Positions 25,190 to 32,723 of a stretch of 64,000 bases of DNA are shown piece by piece. This DNA is from SKVJ01 sp964578745 (GTDB taxonomy: Bacteria; Chloroflexota; Dehalococcoidia; GIF9; AB-539-J10). A program made the translations under genes and the position numbers. Under the pieces are notes generated by a model, which saw only the letters and a list, made by a program, of their open reading frames with translations, was not told where the DNA came from and did not search any database. How positions within the stretch are numbered: the first letter of the stretch is position 1; each line of letters begins with the position of its first letter. The stretch lies in assembly GCA_964578745.1 (NCBI GenBank), contig CAZODZ010000003.1:8511-72510 (forward strand), in the 5' to 3' direction.

Positions 25190-26623
25190 ATGCCGAGTTC
25201 AAGTCTTGATGCGATCTTCAATCCCCGGTCGATAGCCATCGTCGGGGTGTCCACTTCAGGGCGCACCGCCCTGCTTGGGGGCGCGAGTTACCTTGACGCG
25301 ATGATACGGTGTGGCTTCAAAGGCAGGCTCTACCCTGTGAACCCGAAGGGTGGTGAGGTGCGTGGGCTGACCGTGTACCCGAGCGTGCGCGATATTCCGG
25401 GCCCGGTCGATTATGCCATTTCGGCCATTCCGGCTGCAGGCGCAGTTCAACTGATGCAGGACTGTGTGGCCAAGGGGGTGAAGGCAGTCCATTTCTTCAC
25501 GTCCGGCTTCTCCGAGCTGGGTCGACCCGAAGGAATCGAGCTGGAGCGACAGGTACTCGCACTCGCAAAGGAGCACGGCATCCGCGTCGTTGGACCCAAT
25601 TGCATGGGGGTCTACGCGCCGGGCTCGGGAGTCTCTTTCCTGTCCGATCTGTCCAGCGAAGGAGGACCTGTGGGTGCCATCTGCCAGAGTGGCGGGAACG
25701 CCATCTACGTCGCGCGCGAGGCAGCCCGCAGGGGCGTCCGTTTCAGCAAGGTTGTCTCCTATGGCAACGCAGTTGATGTCAATGAATCCGACCTCTTGGA
25801 GTATATGGCCGATGATCCTGAGACAGGCGTCATCCTTGCATACATCGAGGGCGTCAAGAACGGACCGCGCTTCAAGCGTGCGCTCGAGCGGGCAGCCAGC
25901 CGCAAGCCGGTGGTGGTCCTGAAGGTGGGTGTTTCCGAGTCAGGTGCGCGCGCTGCTGCATCACACACCGGCTCTCTCGCAGGCGCCGACAGGGTGTGGG
26001 ACAGTCTGCTTGAGCAGGTCAACGCCGTGCGTGTCCACACTATCGAGGAATTGATCGACATGGCGGTCACGTTCATGTTTCATGACCGGCCGCTGGGGCG
26101 CCGGGCAGCACTCCTAGGTCTGGGTGGGGGGGCGACAGTGCTGGCGGGCGACGAGGCATCTAACGAGGGGCTGCTGATGCCGGGATTTCCTCCTGAACTG
26201 CGGGAACGGGCGGCACGACTCCTCGGCACAGAGGCGGGTACGATTATCAATAATCCCATGGACCTGTCAGCCGAAGCATGGACGCTCGGGTACTATCCGA
26301 TATTAAAGGTGTTCAGCGAGTACGACGGGATCGATTTCACGCTCGTACATCTGTCCGTGGGACTCATCGTGCCGCCGCCCGAGCGGCATCGCGAGATCTG
26401 GTCGAAGCTGAACGACGATATCATCAGGGCTCATGCGGACTTCGGCAAACCCATCGTGGTGGCGATACAGATGCTCACGTTCCCTGAGCATTATGAGTGG
26501 ATGGTGGATGCCAGGGAGGGCTGCTACAAAGCGGGTATCGCCGTGTACAACTCGATACGGCACGCGGCACGGTCGGTGACTAGGCTGCAGAGATACCACG
26601 AGCGCAGGGCCTTGCGCGGCTAG
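25190..26623 (+). CDS. Acyl-CoA synthetase (ADP-forming) alpha-subunit-type protein
   Basis: A 477-residue CoA-binding ligase subunit. The CoA-binding domain begins PRSIAIVGVSTSGRTALLGG, GPNCMGVY near 135 and ICQSGGNAIYVAREAARRG near 160 follow, and the phospho-histidine segment is AAASHTGSLAGAD near 260. The ATP-grasp (beta) domain present in fused acyl-CoA synthetases is absent, so a separate beta subunit is needed and is not in the window. ATG 25190 follows GAGGAGGGCA. A perfect TATAAT (25133-25138) with no good -35 lies upstream. Its last 4 nt overlap mutL on the opposite strand. Confidence 0.8.
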   Translation: MPSSSLDAIFNPRSIAIVGVSTSGRTALLGGASYLDAMIRCGFKGRLYPVNPKGGEVRGLTVYPSVRDIPGPVDYAISAIPAAGAVQLMQDCVAKGVKAVHFFTSGFSELGRPEGIELERQVLALAKEHGIRVVGPNCMGVYAPGSGVSFLSDLSSEGGPVGAICQSGGNAIYVAREAARRGVRFSKVVSYGNAVDVNESDLLEYMADDPETGVILAYIEGVKNGPRFKRALERAASRKPVVVLKVGVSESGARAAASHTGSLAGADRVWDSLLEQVNAVRVHTIEELIDMAVTFMFHDRPLGRRAALLGLGGGATVLAGDEASNEGLLMPGFPPELRERAARLLGTEAGTIINNPMDLSAEAWTLGYYPILKVFSEYDGIDFTLVHLSVGLIVPPPERHREIWSKLNDDIIRAHADFGKPIVVAIQMLTFPEHYEWMVDAREGCYKAGIAVYNSIRHAARSVTRLQRYHERRALRG

Positions 26624-28311
26624 ACGCGGCGGGCAAACAGCCGTTCGAGGCAGGGCGAGTCGAAGACGATGACCGTCGGCCTGCCGTGTGGACAGGTCCT
26701 CGGCTGGGTGGTGCGCTCGAGCGACTTGATGAGTTCATACATCTCCTCGCGAGACAACTGTTGTCCGGCGCGCACGGAGGCGTGGCATGCGACCGATTCG
26801 GTCAGGCGGTCGCGGCTCCTTTTCGCGGCCGTCTCCGTGCCCATGTCCTGCAGGATGCGATGCAGTGCTCCTTCGGCATCGACGCCAGCCAAAGGCGCTG
26901 GAATGCTGCGCAGGAGATACGACCGGTCGCCAAAGGGCTCCAGGTCGAAGCCGAGTCGCCGGAGGTCGTCCATGAGATGTGAAATGGTTACGCTCTCCAC
27001 CGGACTGAGTTCGATTGTGACTGGCTCCAGCAACCCCTGAACGTCAGGAGTGGTATCCCCGCGGCGCTGTGACAGACGGTCGTATACCACCCTCTCATGT
27101 GCCGCGTGCTGGTCGATGACATAGAGACCGTCCGGCCCCTCGGCGAGTATGTAGGTCGCACGCACTTGGCCGAGCACCCGCAGCGGCGGCAGCATATCCG
27201 TGCCCGTTGTTGCGATGGTCGGCGCGGGCGACGAGAATGGCAGAGGGCCTGTTTCTGCCACTGTCCGCATTGTCGGGGTGACTTCCCGCGGGGACTGCAT
27301 GACATGCCATGCCGGAGTCGCTACCGGGGTGTTGCGTACGGCAGCAGCCACCGCGTCGCGGACGCAACGGAATACACGCTGCTCGTCGGCAAATTTCACC
27401 TGGGCCTTGCTCGGATGCACATTGACGTCGACAAGGCTGGCAGGCAGGCTGATATCGATGAATGCGACAGGATTGCGGTCGCCGAGTAGCAATCCACGGT
27501 AGGCCTCCTCGATTGCCCGCTGGAGCAACGGGCTGCGTACCCAGCGCCGGTTCACGAACGTGCTCTGGTGCCTTCTTCCGGAGCGTGAGAGTGAGGCGGG
27601 GCCTGCAAGGCCGCTGACCCGGATGCCGTCCGCGCTGAGTTCCACGGGAACGAGTGAACGGGCCACGTCGATGCCATAAATTCCGGCGACCACGTCGCGC
27701 AGTGCCCCGTTGCCTGGGCTGCGAAGAGCGAGCCTGTCCTCAAGCATGAGACTGAAGGCCACCGACGGGTACGCAAGCGCGTACTGGGTCACGACCTGTG
27801 CGCTGTGGCTGTTTTCCGTGCCTTCGGACTTGAGGAACTTGAGCCTGGCAGGAACGTGCATGAAGAGGCGTCGCACCGCCACGGTTGTTCCCACCGCGCG
27901 GGGCCGGGACTCCCGGTGTGCAACCTTGCCGGCATGCAGGTAAACGAAGATGCCGGCTTCTTGCCCCACAGGGCGTGTTGACAGTTCCACGTCGGCAACA
28001 GCTGCGATACTCGGCAGCGCTTCTCCACGGAAGCCGAGGCTGCTGACATTCGCGAGGTCGTCGAGTGTACGTATCTTGCTGGTTGCGTGCCGCTCGAAAG
28101 CGAGTTCCGCCTGTGAGGCGGGAATGCCAGCCCCGTCGTCCGCCACGCAAATGAATTCGACTCCGCCCGCCCTGCACTCGATGTCGATTCGCGATGCCCC
28201 GGCGTCGAGGGCATTTTCCACCAGTTCCTTGACGACTGAGGCTGGGCGCTCGATAACCTCGCCCGCGGCTATGCGCGACGCAACATCCGGGGAGAGAACC
28301 TGAACGTCCAC
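26620..28311 (-). CDS. mutL: DNA mismatch repair protein MutL
   Basis: A 563-residue GHKL ATPase. The N-terminal ATPase has AAGEVIERPASVVKELVENA, DDGAGI and GFRGEALPSI. The C-terminal endonuclease-type domain has DQHAAHERVVYD near 400, ACHASVRAG, CPHGRP near 543 and a terminal FARR, the motifs of MutL proteins that nick DNA themselves. The canonical DQHA-x2-E-x4-E motif ends in Asp here rather than Glu. The start is GTG at 28311 without a Shine-Dalgarno. A TTGACA-17-TAGACT promoter ends exactly 7 nt before it, predicting a leaderless mRNA. No mutS is in the window. Confidence 0.95.
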   Translation of the reverse strand: MDVQVLSPDVASRIAAGEVIERPASVVKELVENALDAGASRIDIECRAGGVEFICVADDGAGIPASQAELAFERHATSKIRTLDDLANVSSLGFRGEALPSIAAVADVELSTRPVGQEAGIFVYLHAGKVAHRESRPRAVGTTVAVRRLFMHVPARLKFLKSEGTENSHSAQVVTQYALAYPSVAFSLMLEDRLALRSPGNGALRDVVAGIYGIDVARSLVPVELSADGIRVSGLAGPASLSRSGRRHQSTFVNRRWVRSPLLQRAIEEAYRGLLLGDRNPVAFIDISLPASLVDVNVHPSKAQVKFADEQRVFRCVRDAVAAAVRNTPVATPAWHVMQSPREVTPTMRTVAETGPLPFSSPAPTIATTGTDMLPPLRVLGQVRATYILAEGPDGLYVIDQHAAHERVVYDRLSQRRGDTTPDVQGLLEPVTIELSPVESVTISHLMDDLRRLGFDLEPFGDRSYLLRSIPAPLAGVDAEGALHRILQDMGTETAAKRSRDRLTESVACHASVRAGQQLSREEMYELIKSLERTTQPRTCPHGRPTVIVFDSPCLERLFARRV

Positions 28312-28318
28312 TGCGGTG

Positions 28319-28347
28319 AGTCTACACGGTTACGTGTATGCTGTCAA
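28319..28347 (-). promoter_or_regulatory. Leaderless promoter of mutL
   Basis: Minus strand TTGACA (28347-28342), 17-bp spacer, TAGACT (28324-28319), then 7 nt to the GTG at 28311. +1 would be the G of the start codon. This is one of the best-formed promoters in the window. Confidence 0.65.
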
Positions 28348-28431
28348 CAGGGCCCTCGCAGGAAGCGAATACCGCCCTGAGCCGGTCGAGGAGGCTCTCT
28401 GTCTGGGGCAGATAGTCGCCGCGGACACGGT

Positions 28432-30597
28432 TCAGGACATGCTGCGCTCTATCTTCTCGAGCTGGGCGAGGCTGAGGAGGAGTCGCTTGGCTCCGGCTTC
28501 CTCGAATGCCACGGTGATCACGAGGTCGCTCCTGTCCGGGAAGCAGTCCATGACGACGCCTTGACCGAACTTCTTGTGGAAGACCCAGTCGCCCACCCGG
28601 AATTCGTCGTCCGACATGCCGTATGTCAGCGGCGGAGTGTACACGGCGCCTGTCATGTCGACGCTGTCGTCCTCCCAAAGTCCTCGCGTCGTAATGAGCT
28701 CGGGGCTTATCCTCTGCAGGTACCGCGACGGCGGGTTGGCGAGGCCGTTGCCGAAGAGGCTTCTGCGATGCGCCCGGGTCAAGAACAGGAATCGCTGTGC
28801 CCGCGTCATGCCCACGTAGCAGAGGCGACACTCCTCTTCCATCTCCGCAGGGTTGTCAAATGACTTGCGGTGCGGCAGGACACCGTCCTCGACCCCGATG
28901 ATAAACACCGCCGGGAACTCGAGTCCCTTGGCCTGGTGCAGAGTGATCAGTGTTACGGAGCTTGGCTGATCCTCCATCTCGTCGACATCCGACACGAGGC
29001 TCACTTTCTCCAGGAACGCGGGGAGCGCTTGGGCAGGAGCGAGGTCGGCGTAGTCGCTGGCGACGCCCTTCAATTCCTGCAGGTTCTCCCAGCGCTCATC
29101 GCCGTCTTCTGCCTCCATGAGGTACTCCCGATATGCCGTCTGGATGAGGACTTCTTCGATAAGCTCGGGCAGGGGGAGCCGTTTGCTCCGCTCGATGAGC
29201 GTCCGCATGAGTTCGCGGAAGCGCGTGAGCGAGTTTGCGGCGCGCGCCGGCAGGTCCTGCCCGTCCACTATCTGCTCCAACGCTGAATAGAGGGAAATGT
29301 TGCGTTCGGTCGCCCATGCTTGGAGCTTGCCGAGAGTTCCCTGCCCGATGCCTCTACCCGGCGTGTTGATGATGCGTGAGAGGCTGACGCTGTCATCCCG
29401 GTTGTGAATTACACGCAGGTACGCAACTATGTCGCGTATCTCCTGTCTGCGGTAGAATCTCGTGCCCCCGACGAGCCGGTACGGGATGCCGTATCGTAGC
29501 AGGCTCTCCTCGACCGCTCGCGACTGGGCGTTTACGCGGTACAGCACGGCGCAGTCGCCATAGCGCAGTCCTTCGTTCTGGACCAGCTTCTCGATGAAGC
29601 TGACGACCGTCTGGGCCTCGTCCTTCTCGTTGAGGCACTCGGCAAGGACGACCTGTTTGCCCTCCTCGTTCGCCGTCCACAGGCCCTTGTCCTTTCTGAG
29701 GGTGTTGCCTGAGATGACCTGGCTGGCAGCCTTGAGAATGGTCTTGGACGAGCGGTAGTTCTGCTCGAGAAGGATGACGCGGGCATCGGGGTATTCATTC
29801 TCAAAGTTGAGGATGTTGCGCACGTCGGCGCTGCGCCACGAGTAGATGGACTGGTCGGGATCGCCCACGACGCAGATATTCTTGTGTCGCGCAGCCAGCA
29901 GCTTCACCAGCTCGAACTGCGCGAGGTTGGTGTCCTGGAACTCGTCGACCATGATATGGATGTAGCGTTCCTGGTACTTCCCAAGTATGTTGGGATGTGA
30001 CTGGAACAGCCGGACTGTCTTCAGGATGATGTCGTCGAAATCGACCGCGTCGCTCTGCTCCAGCAGGGCCTGGTAACGCTCGTAGACGCGCTGCACTATC
30101 TCCTCGAAGTAGCTGTCGACTCCATGCAAGCGTGTCTGCTCGGACAAGAGGCGGCTCTTGGTCGCGCTGATTGATGCCTGGACGAGCCTCGGCGAATACT
30201 GCTTGGGGTCGAGGCCCAACTCGACAAGAGCCTGCTTGATGAGGTTCACCTGGTCATCATCGTCGTAGATGACAAAGCCGGGAGAGAGCCCTACCGGCTG
30301 GCCATCTGCCCTCAGGATGCGACAGCAGATGGCGTGGAACGTGCCGATGGTGAGACTGGAACACGCTTCCCCAAGGAGCACGTCGAGTCGCGTTCGCATC
30401 TCGCGAGCAGCCTTGTTGGTGAAGGTGACCGCCATGATGTTGCGGGGGCTGAGCCCGCATGTGGAGACGAGATACCAGATGCGTGAGGTGATGACTCTGG
30501 TCTTGCCGCTGCCAGGACCAGCGAGAATGAGAATGGGGCCGCCAACCGTCTCGACGGCCTCTCGCTGAGCGGGATTCAGGGAGGCCAGTACATCCAT
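28432..30597 (-). CDS. pcrA: UvrD/PcrA-type ATP-dependent DNA helicase
   Basis: A 721-residue superfamily 1A 3'-5' helicase for repair and removal of bound proteins from DNA. Motifs in order: LNPAQREAV (Q motif), AGPGSGKTRVITSRI, AVTFTNKAAREM, VDEFQDTN, VGDPDQSIYSWRSAD, LEQNYRSS, LITLHQAKGLEFPAVF and YVGMTRAQ. A C-terminal Tudor-like module (FRVGDWVFHKKFGQGVV) is as in PcrA, which uses it to contact RNA polymerase. ATG 30597 has no Shine-Dalgarno. An extended -10 lies 14 nt upstream. mutL follows after 120 nt with its own promoter, keeping two repair genes together. Confidence 0.95.
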   Translation of the reverse strand: MDVLASLNPAQREAVETVGGPILILAGPGSGKTRVITSRIWYLVSTCGLSPRNIMAVTFTNKAAREMRTRLDVLLGEACSSLTIGTFHAICCRILRADGQPVGLSPGFVIYDDDDQVNLIKQALVELGLDPKQYSPRLVQASISATKSRLLSEQTRLHGVDSYFEEIVQRVYERYQALLEQSDAVDFDDIILKTVRLFQSHPNILGKYQERYIHIMVDEFQDTNLAQFELVKLLAARHKNICVVGDPDQSIYSWRSADVRNILNFENEYPDARVILLEQNYRSSKTILKAASQVISGNTLRKDKGLWTANEEGKQVVLAECLNEKDEAQTVVSFIEKLVQNEGLRYGDCAVLYRVNAQSRAVEESLLRYGIPYRLVGGTRFYRRQEIRDIVAYLRVIHNRDDSVSLSRIINTPGRGIGQGTLGKLQAWATERNISLYSALEQIVDGQDLPARAANSLTRFRELMRTLIERSKRLPLPELIEEVLIQTAYREYLMEAEDGDERWENLQELKGVASDYADLAPAQALPAFLEKVSLVSDVDEMEDQPSSVTLITLHQAKGLEFPAVFIIGVEDGVLPHRKSFDNPAEMEEECRLCYVGMTRAQRFLFLTRAHRRSLFGNGLANPPSRYLQRISPELITTRGLWEDDSVDMTGAVYTPPLTYGMSDDEFRVGDWVFHKKFGQGVVMDCFPDRSDLVITVAFEEAGAKRLLLSLAQLEKIERSMS

Positions 30598-30611
30598 CGC
30601 GAATAGCAGAC

Positions 30612-30620
30612 ATTATACCA
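30612..30620 (-). promoter_or_regulatory. Extended -10 promoter of the uvrD/pcrA gene
   Basis: TGG followed by TATAAT on the minus strand (30620-30612). No -35 match at 16-18 bp. The predicted leader before the ATG at 30597 is about 7 nt. Confidence 0.5.
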
Positions 30621-30668
30621 CCGGCTGGACCAGGAGGGGGAAGAAGGGATAAACGTCGCCCTCGAGGG

Positions 30669-31592
30669 CTAGTACACTGCGAGCGGACGCTCGTCGGTGA
30701 GGACGGCGCCGGCGGCGTCGATGGAGGACCTAATATGGCGGGGCAAGGCGAACATGCCGCGGTGAGTTGTTCCGTCATATGACCGTAATGGGCTCGAGAT
30801 CCTGGCCGCGATTCGGCGGTCGATCTCCGCGGCTTCCATCAACTCGGGCTGCAGAGAGTCCGATACCGCTGTGAAACCCCACAGGCTGGAAAACGACGGT
30901 ATGTGTGCCTGGTATGGAGAGACAAACTTGAACACGTCACGCAACGTCCGGACGATAGCCACGAATGCGTCGAGGTCGTACCAGCGGGACGACTCAGACT
31001 GGATGGCCGCTATGCCTCCGTCAGCCAGTCGGTCGCGCACGAACGAATAGAACTCACGGGTGTAGAGGAGTTGAGCGGGCCCTGCTTCGAGAGGATCCGG
31101 CAGGTCGATGATGATCGCATCGAACCTAAGGTCGCTCTGCTCCATGAACTTCCGCGCGTCGCCCACGATGAGGTCTACTCGCGGGTCATCAAAGGCGCTG
31201 GCACTGAATGACGGCAGGTACTGGCGGCACACCGACACCACCTCATCGTCGAGATCGACCATGGTCACATTCTCGACGGTCTTGTGACGCAGCACCTCCC
31301 GCAGTGTTGCCCCTTCGCCTCCTCCGGCTATAAGGACTGAACGTGGCCCGGGATGGGACAGCATAGCGGGGTGAACGAGGGCTTCATGATAGACGAACTC
31401 ATCCGCCTCGCTCGACTGTATCTTGCCGTCGAGGACCAGACACGTCCCGAAGCTGCGCAGACGCATGACCTCGATGCTCTGGTACGCGCTTCGCCCGCTG
31501 TACAGGATGGCGTCCACCTTGTGCAGCGTGCCAAGGTCCGGCGTCAGGCCATCGTGAAACCAGGTATGTTTATCGGGTACGTTGTCACTCAT
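30669..31592 (-). CDS. speE: Polyamine aminopropyltransferase (spermidine synthase)
   Basis: A 307-residue enzyme that transfers aminopropyl from decarboxylated SAM to putrescine. Family motifs: YQSIEVMRLRSFGTCLVLDG near residue 37-56, LIAGGGEGATLREVLRH near 90, MVDLDDEVV near 116, IIIDLPDP near 160 and LYTREFY near 175. The usual Asp of the D-x-x-D-P segment is in DLPDPLE. It overlaps speH by 4 nt (ATGA) and is its operon partner. Confidence 0.9.
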   Translation of the reverse strand: MSDNVPDKHTWFHDGLTPDLGTLHKVDAILYSGRSAYQSIEVMRLRSFGTCLVLDGKIQSSEADEFVYHEALVHPAMLSHPGPRSVLIAGGGEGATLREVLRHKTVENVTMVDLDDEVVSVCRQYLPSFSASAFDDPRVDLIVGDARKFMEQSDLRFDAIIIDLPDPLEAGPAQLLYTREFYSFVRDRLADGGIAAIQSESSRWYDLDAFVAIVRTLRDVFKFVSPYQAHIPSFSSLWGFTAVSDSLQPELMEAAEIDRRIAARISSPLRSYDGTTHRGMFALPRHIRSSIDAAGAVLTDERPLAVY

Positions 31593-31966
31593 ACTCTCGT
31601 GCTGTTCAGCGTGCTCGGCTCCAGCAGGCCCCGTCTCAATTCAACGAGTGACGAATCCTTTGCCTCAAGTGAATCCATGATGAGACGCGCAGCCTCTTCC
31701 GGGCACACCGTATCGCCGCAGGTGAACACGTCGAGCGCTGCGTAACCACATTCCGGCCAGGTGTGGATTGAGATGTGCGACTCGGCTATGTTCACGACAC
31801 CGCTCACTCCTTGAGGAGTGAAGTGGTAGAACGAATCGCCAACCACCGTGGCACCGCTGCGGATGGCTGCAGAGTGAAGGCATTCCTTGAGGAACTGGAG
31901 ATCATCGAGCAACTGTGCGTTGCAGCCCTTGAGCTCTACAAGAAGATGTCGTCCCAGCGCATACAA
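31589..31966 (-). CDS. speH: S-adenosylmethionine decarboxylase proenzyme (SpeH type)
   Basis: A 125-residue bacterial class 1B AdoMetDC that self-cleaves to a pyruvoyl enzyme. Cleavage is expected before the Ser of AESHISIHTWPE near residue 63. The catalytic Cys lies in LDVFTCGD near 83. It starts with TTG at 31966, 8 nt after GGAGG. It has a strong promoter (32039-32067) and a leader that begins with an 11-bp hairpin. It supplies decarboxylated SAM to the product of the overlapping speE gene. Confidence 0.9.
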   Translation of the reverse strand: MYALGRHLLVELKGCNAQLLDDLQFLKECLHSAAIRSGATVVGDSFYHFTPQGVSGVVNIAESHISIHTWPECGYAALDVFTCGDTVCPEEAARLIMDSLEAKDSSLVELRRGLLEPSTLNSTRV

Positions 31967-32004
31967 ATCACGTCCCTCCTTTTAGCGATGGATATCGTAA
32001 AGGA

Positions 32005-32029
32005 GCATGCCCAGCCTTGCTGGGCATGC
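32005..32029 (-). promoter_or_regulatory. 11-bp hairpin at the 5' end of the speH leader
   Basis: A perfect inverted repeat GCATGCCCAGC / GCTGGGCATGC with a 3-nt loop. It starts within a few nucleotides of the predicted +1 of the speH transcript and ends 38 nt before the TTG start. There is no U-tract, so a role in mRNA stability or translational control fits better than termination. Confidence 0.5.
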
Positions 32030-32038
32030 AAACAGCAA

Positions 32039-32067
32039 ATTGTAACGTGCGTGGGGTGGAGGGTCAA
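32039..32067 (-). promoter_or_regulatory. Promoter of speH-speE
   Basis: Minus strand TTGACC (32067-32062), 17-bp spacer, TACAAT (32044-32039). +1 near 32032, directly before the leader hairpin. Confidence 0.65.
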
Positions 32068-32107
32068 GAAACGGTAGCTCCCGCTCAGCCTCGCCGGCGG
32101 TGGTCCC

Positions 32108-32170
32108 GCTCCGTGCGGCGGCTTCGGCCGACCGCCCCTGCTCCGGCTGCCCGACGGAGTCGAGCAGCCG
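32108..32170. other. GC-rich, structure-forming intergenic segment
   Basis: This covers the main signal in the 31967-32411 gap besides the two promoters. A UUCG-tetraloop hairpin (arms 32115-32122 and 32127-32135, 8 bp with one bulged A) is enclosed by CTCCGT/ACGGAG (32109-32114 with 32154-32159). An alternative pairing CGGCTGC/GCAGCCG (32144-32150 with 32164-32170) is mutually exclusive with the outer stem. It could be part of a small RNA or of the leader upstream of the DUF2007 gene. I recognise no known RNA family; no promoter of its own is clear. Confidence 0.3.
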
Positions 32171-32389
32171 CTCATTGAGTGATGTGCAAGGCTGCGCAGT
32201 GCGCTCTATGCGTGTGCAGCTGCAGATGTCCGTAGGCAGATGAGCTTGGCCGGTGCGTGCTGGCCGCGTTTGCCAGCCTCCAGGGCGTCATGTTGCTCGG
32301 TGCGCCCGGAAGCGGCTCCTGGGGTTTGACGGCATGGAGGACCGGTCGACACAAGTACGTACGTGTTCGTGTAGACCTTCGGGCCTTTC

Positions 32390-32398
32390 TGGTAGAAT
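32390..32398 (+). promoter_or_regulatory. Extended -10 of the DUF2007-lysS-serS operon
   Basis: TGG plus TAGAAT (32390-32398). No clear -35. The predicted leader before ATG 32412 is only about 6-7 nt. Confidence 0.4.
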
Positions 32399-32411
32399 AG
32401 CCGGGGTGCCC

Positions 32412-32666
32412 ATGAGTGACGAGAATGCGCTTGTTGTGCTTTGCCATTCACGTCACGGTGAAGCTCAGGTTATCCGAGCGCGATTGGAAGACAGCGGCAT
32501 CCCGGCGGCGCTCAGCTACGAAAGCGCAGGGATAGTGTACGGCCTCACGGTGGACGGGATCGGCGCCGTGCGTGTGCTTGTCCCACGGGCGTACTATGAC
32601 CAAGCTAGGGCTGTACTCGCGGACAACGTGGAGCTGAACAGTGGCGATGTTGACGACAGTTGGTAG
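32412..32666 (+). CDS. DUF2007 family small protein
   Basis: An 84-residue protein with the DUF2007 (putative signal-transducing) layout. A strand VVLCHSRHGEAQVIRARLE leads into a helix, then SGIPAALSYESAGI, then GAVRVLVPRAYYDQARAVLA. The fold is ferredoxin-like and the biochemical role is unknown. ATG 32412 lacks a Shine-Dalgarno. lysS begins 57 nt downstream on the same strand, so it may be the first gene of the lysS-serS unit. Confidence 0.65.
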   Translation: MSDENALVVLCHSRHGEAQVIRARLEDSGIPAALSYESAGIVYGLTVDGIGAVRVLVPRAYYDQARAVLADNVELNSGDVDDSW

Positions 32667-32723
32667 ATTCAACGTCGCCAGGCAGGCTCGCCCGGTGTCA
32701 TACCACGACTTGAAGGGAATAGG

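Noticed and set aside
28322..28434. Coding-like minus-strand frame of about 37 codons between uvrD and mutL (text such as RVRGDYLPQTESLLDRLRAV)
   Set aside because: No usable start codon, begins inside uvrD and runs through the mutL promoter; no family recognised, so I cannot support a gene.
32100..32400. tRNA, SRP RNA, RNase P RNA or tmRNA in the long intergenic gap
   Set aside because: No T-loop GTTCRANYC, no SRP apical GGAAG core in context, no RNase P conserved block was seen; only unnamed secondary structure remains.
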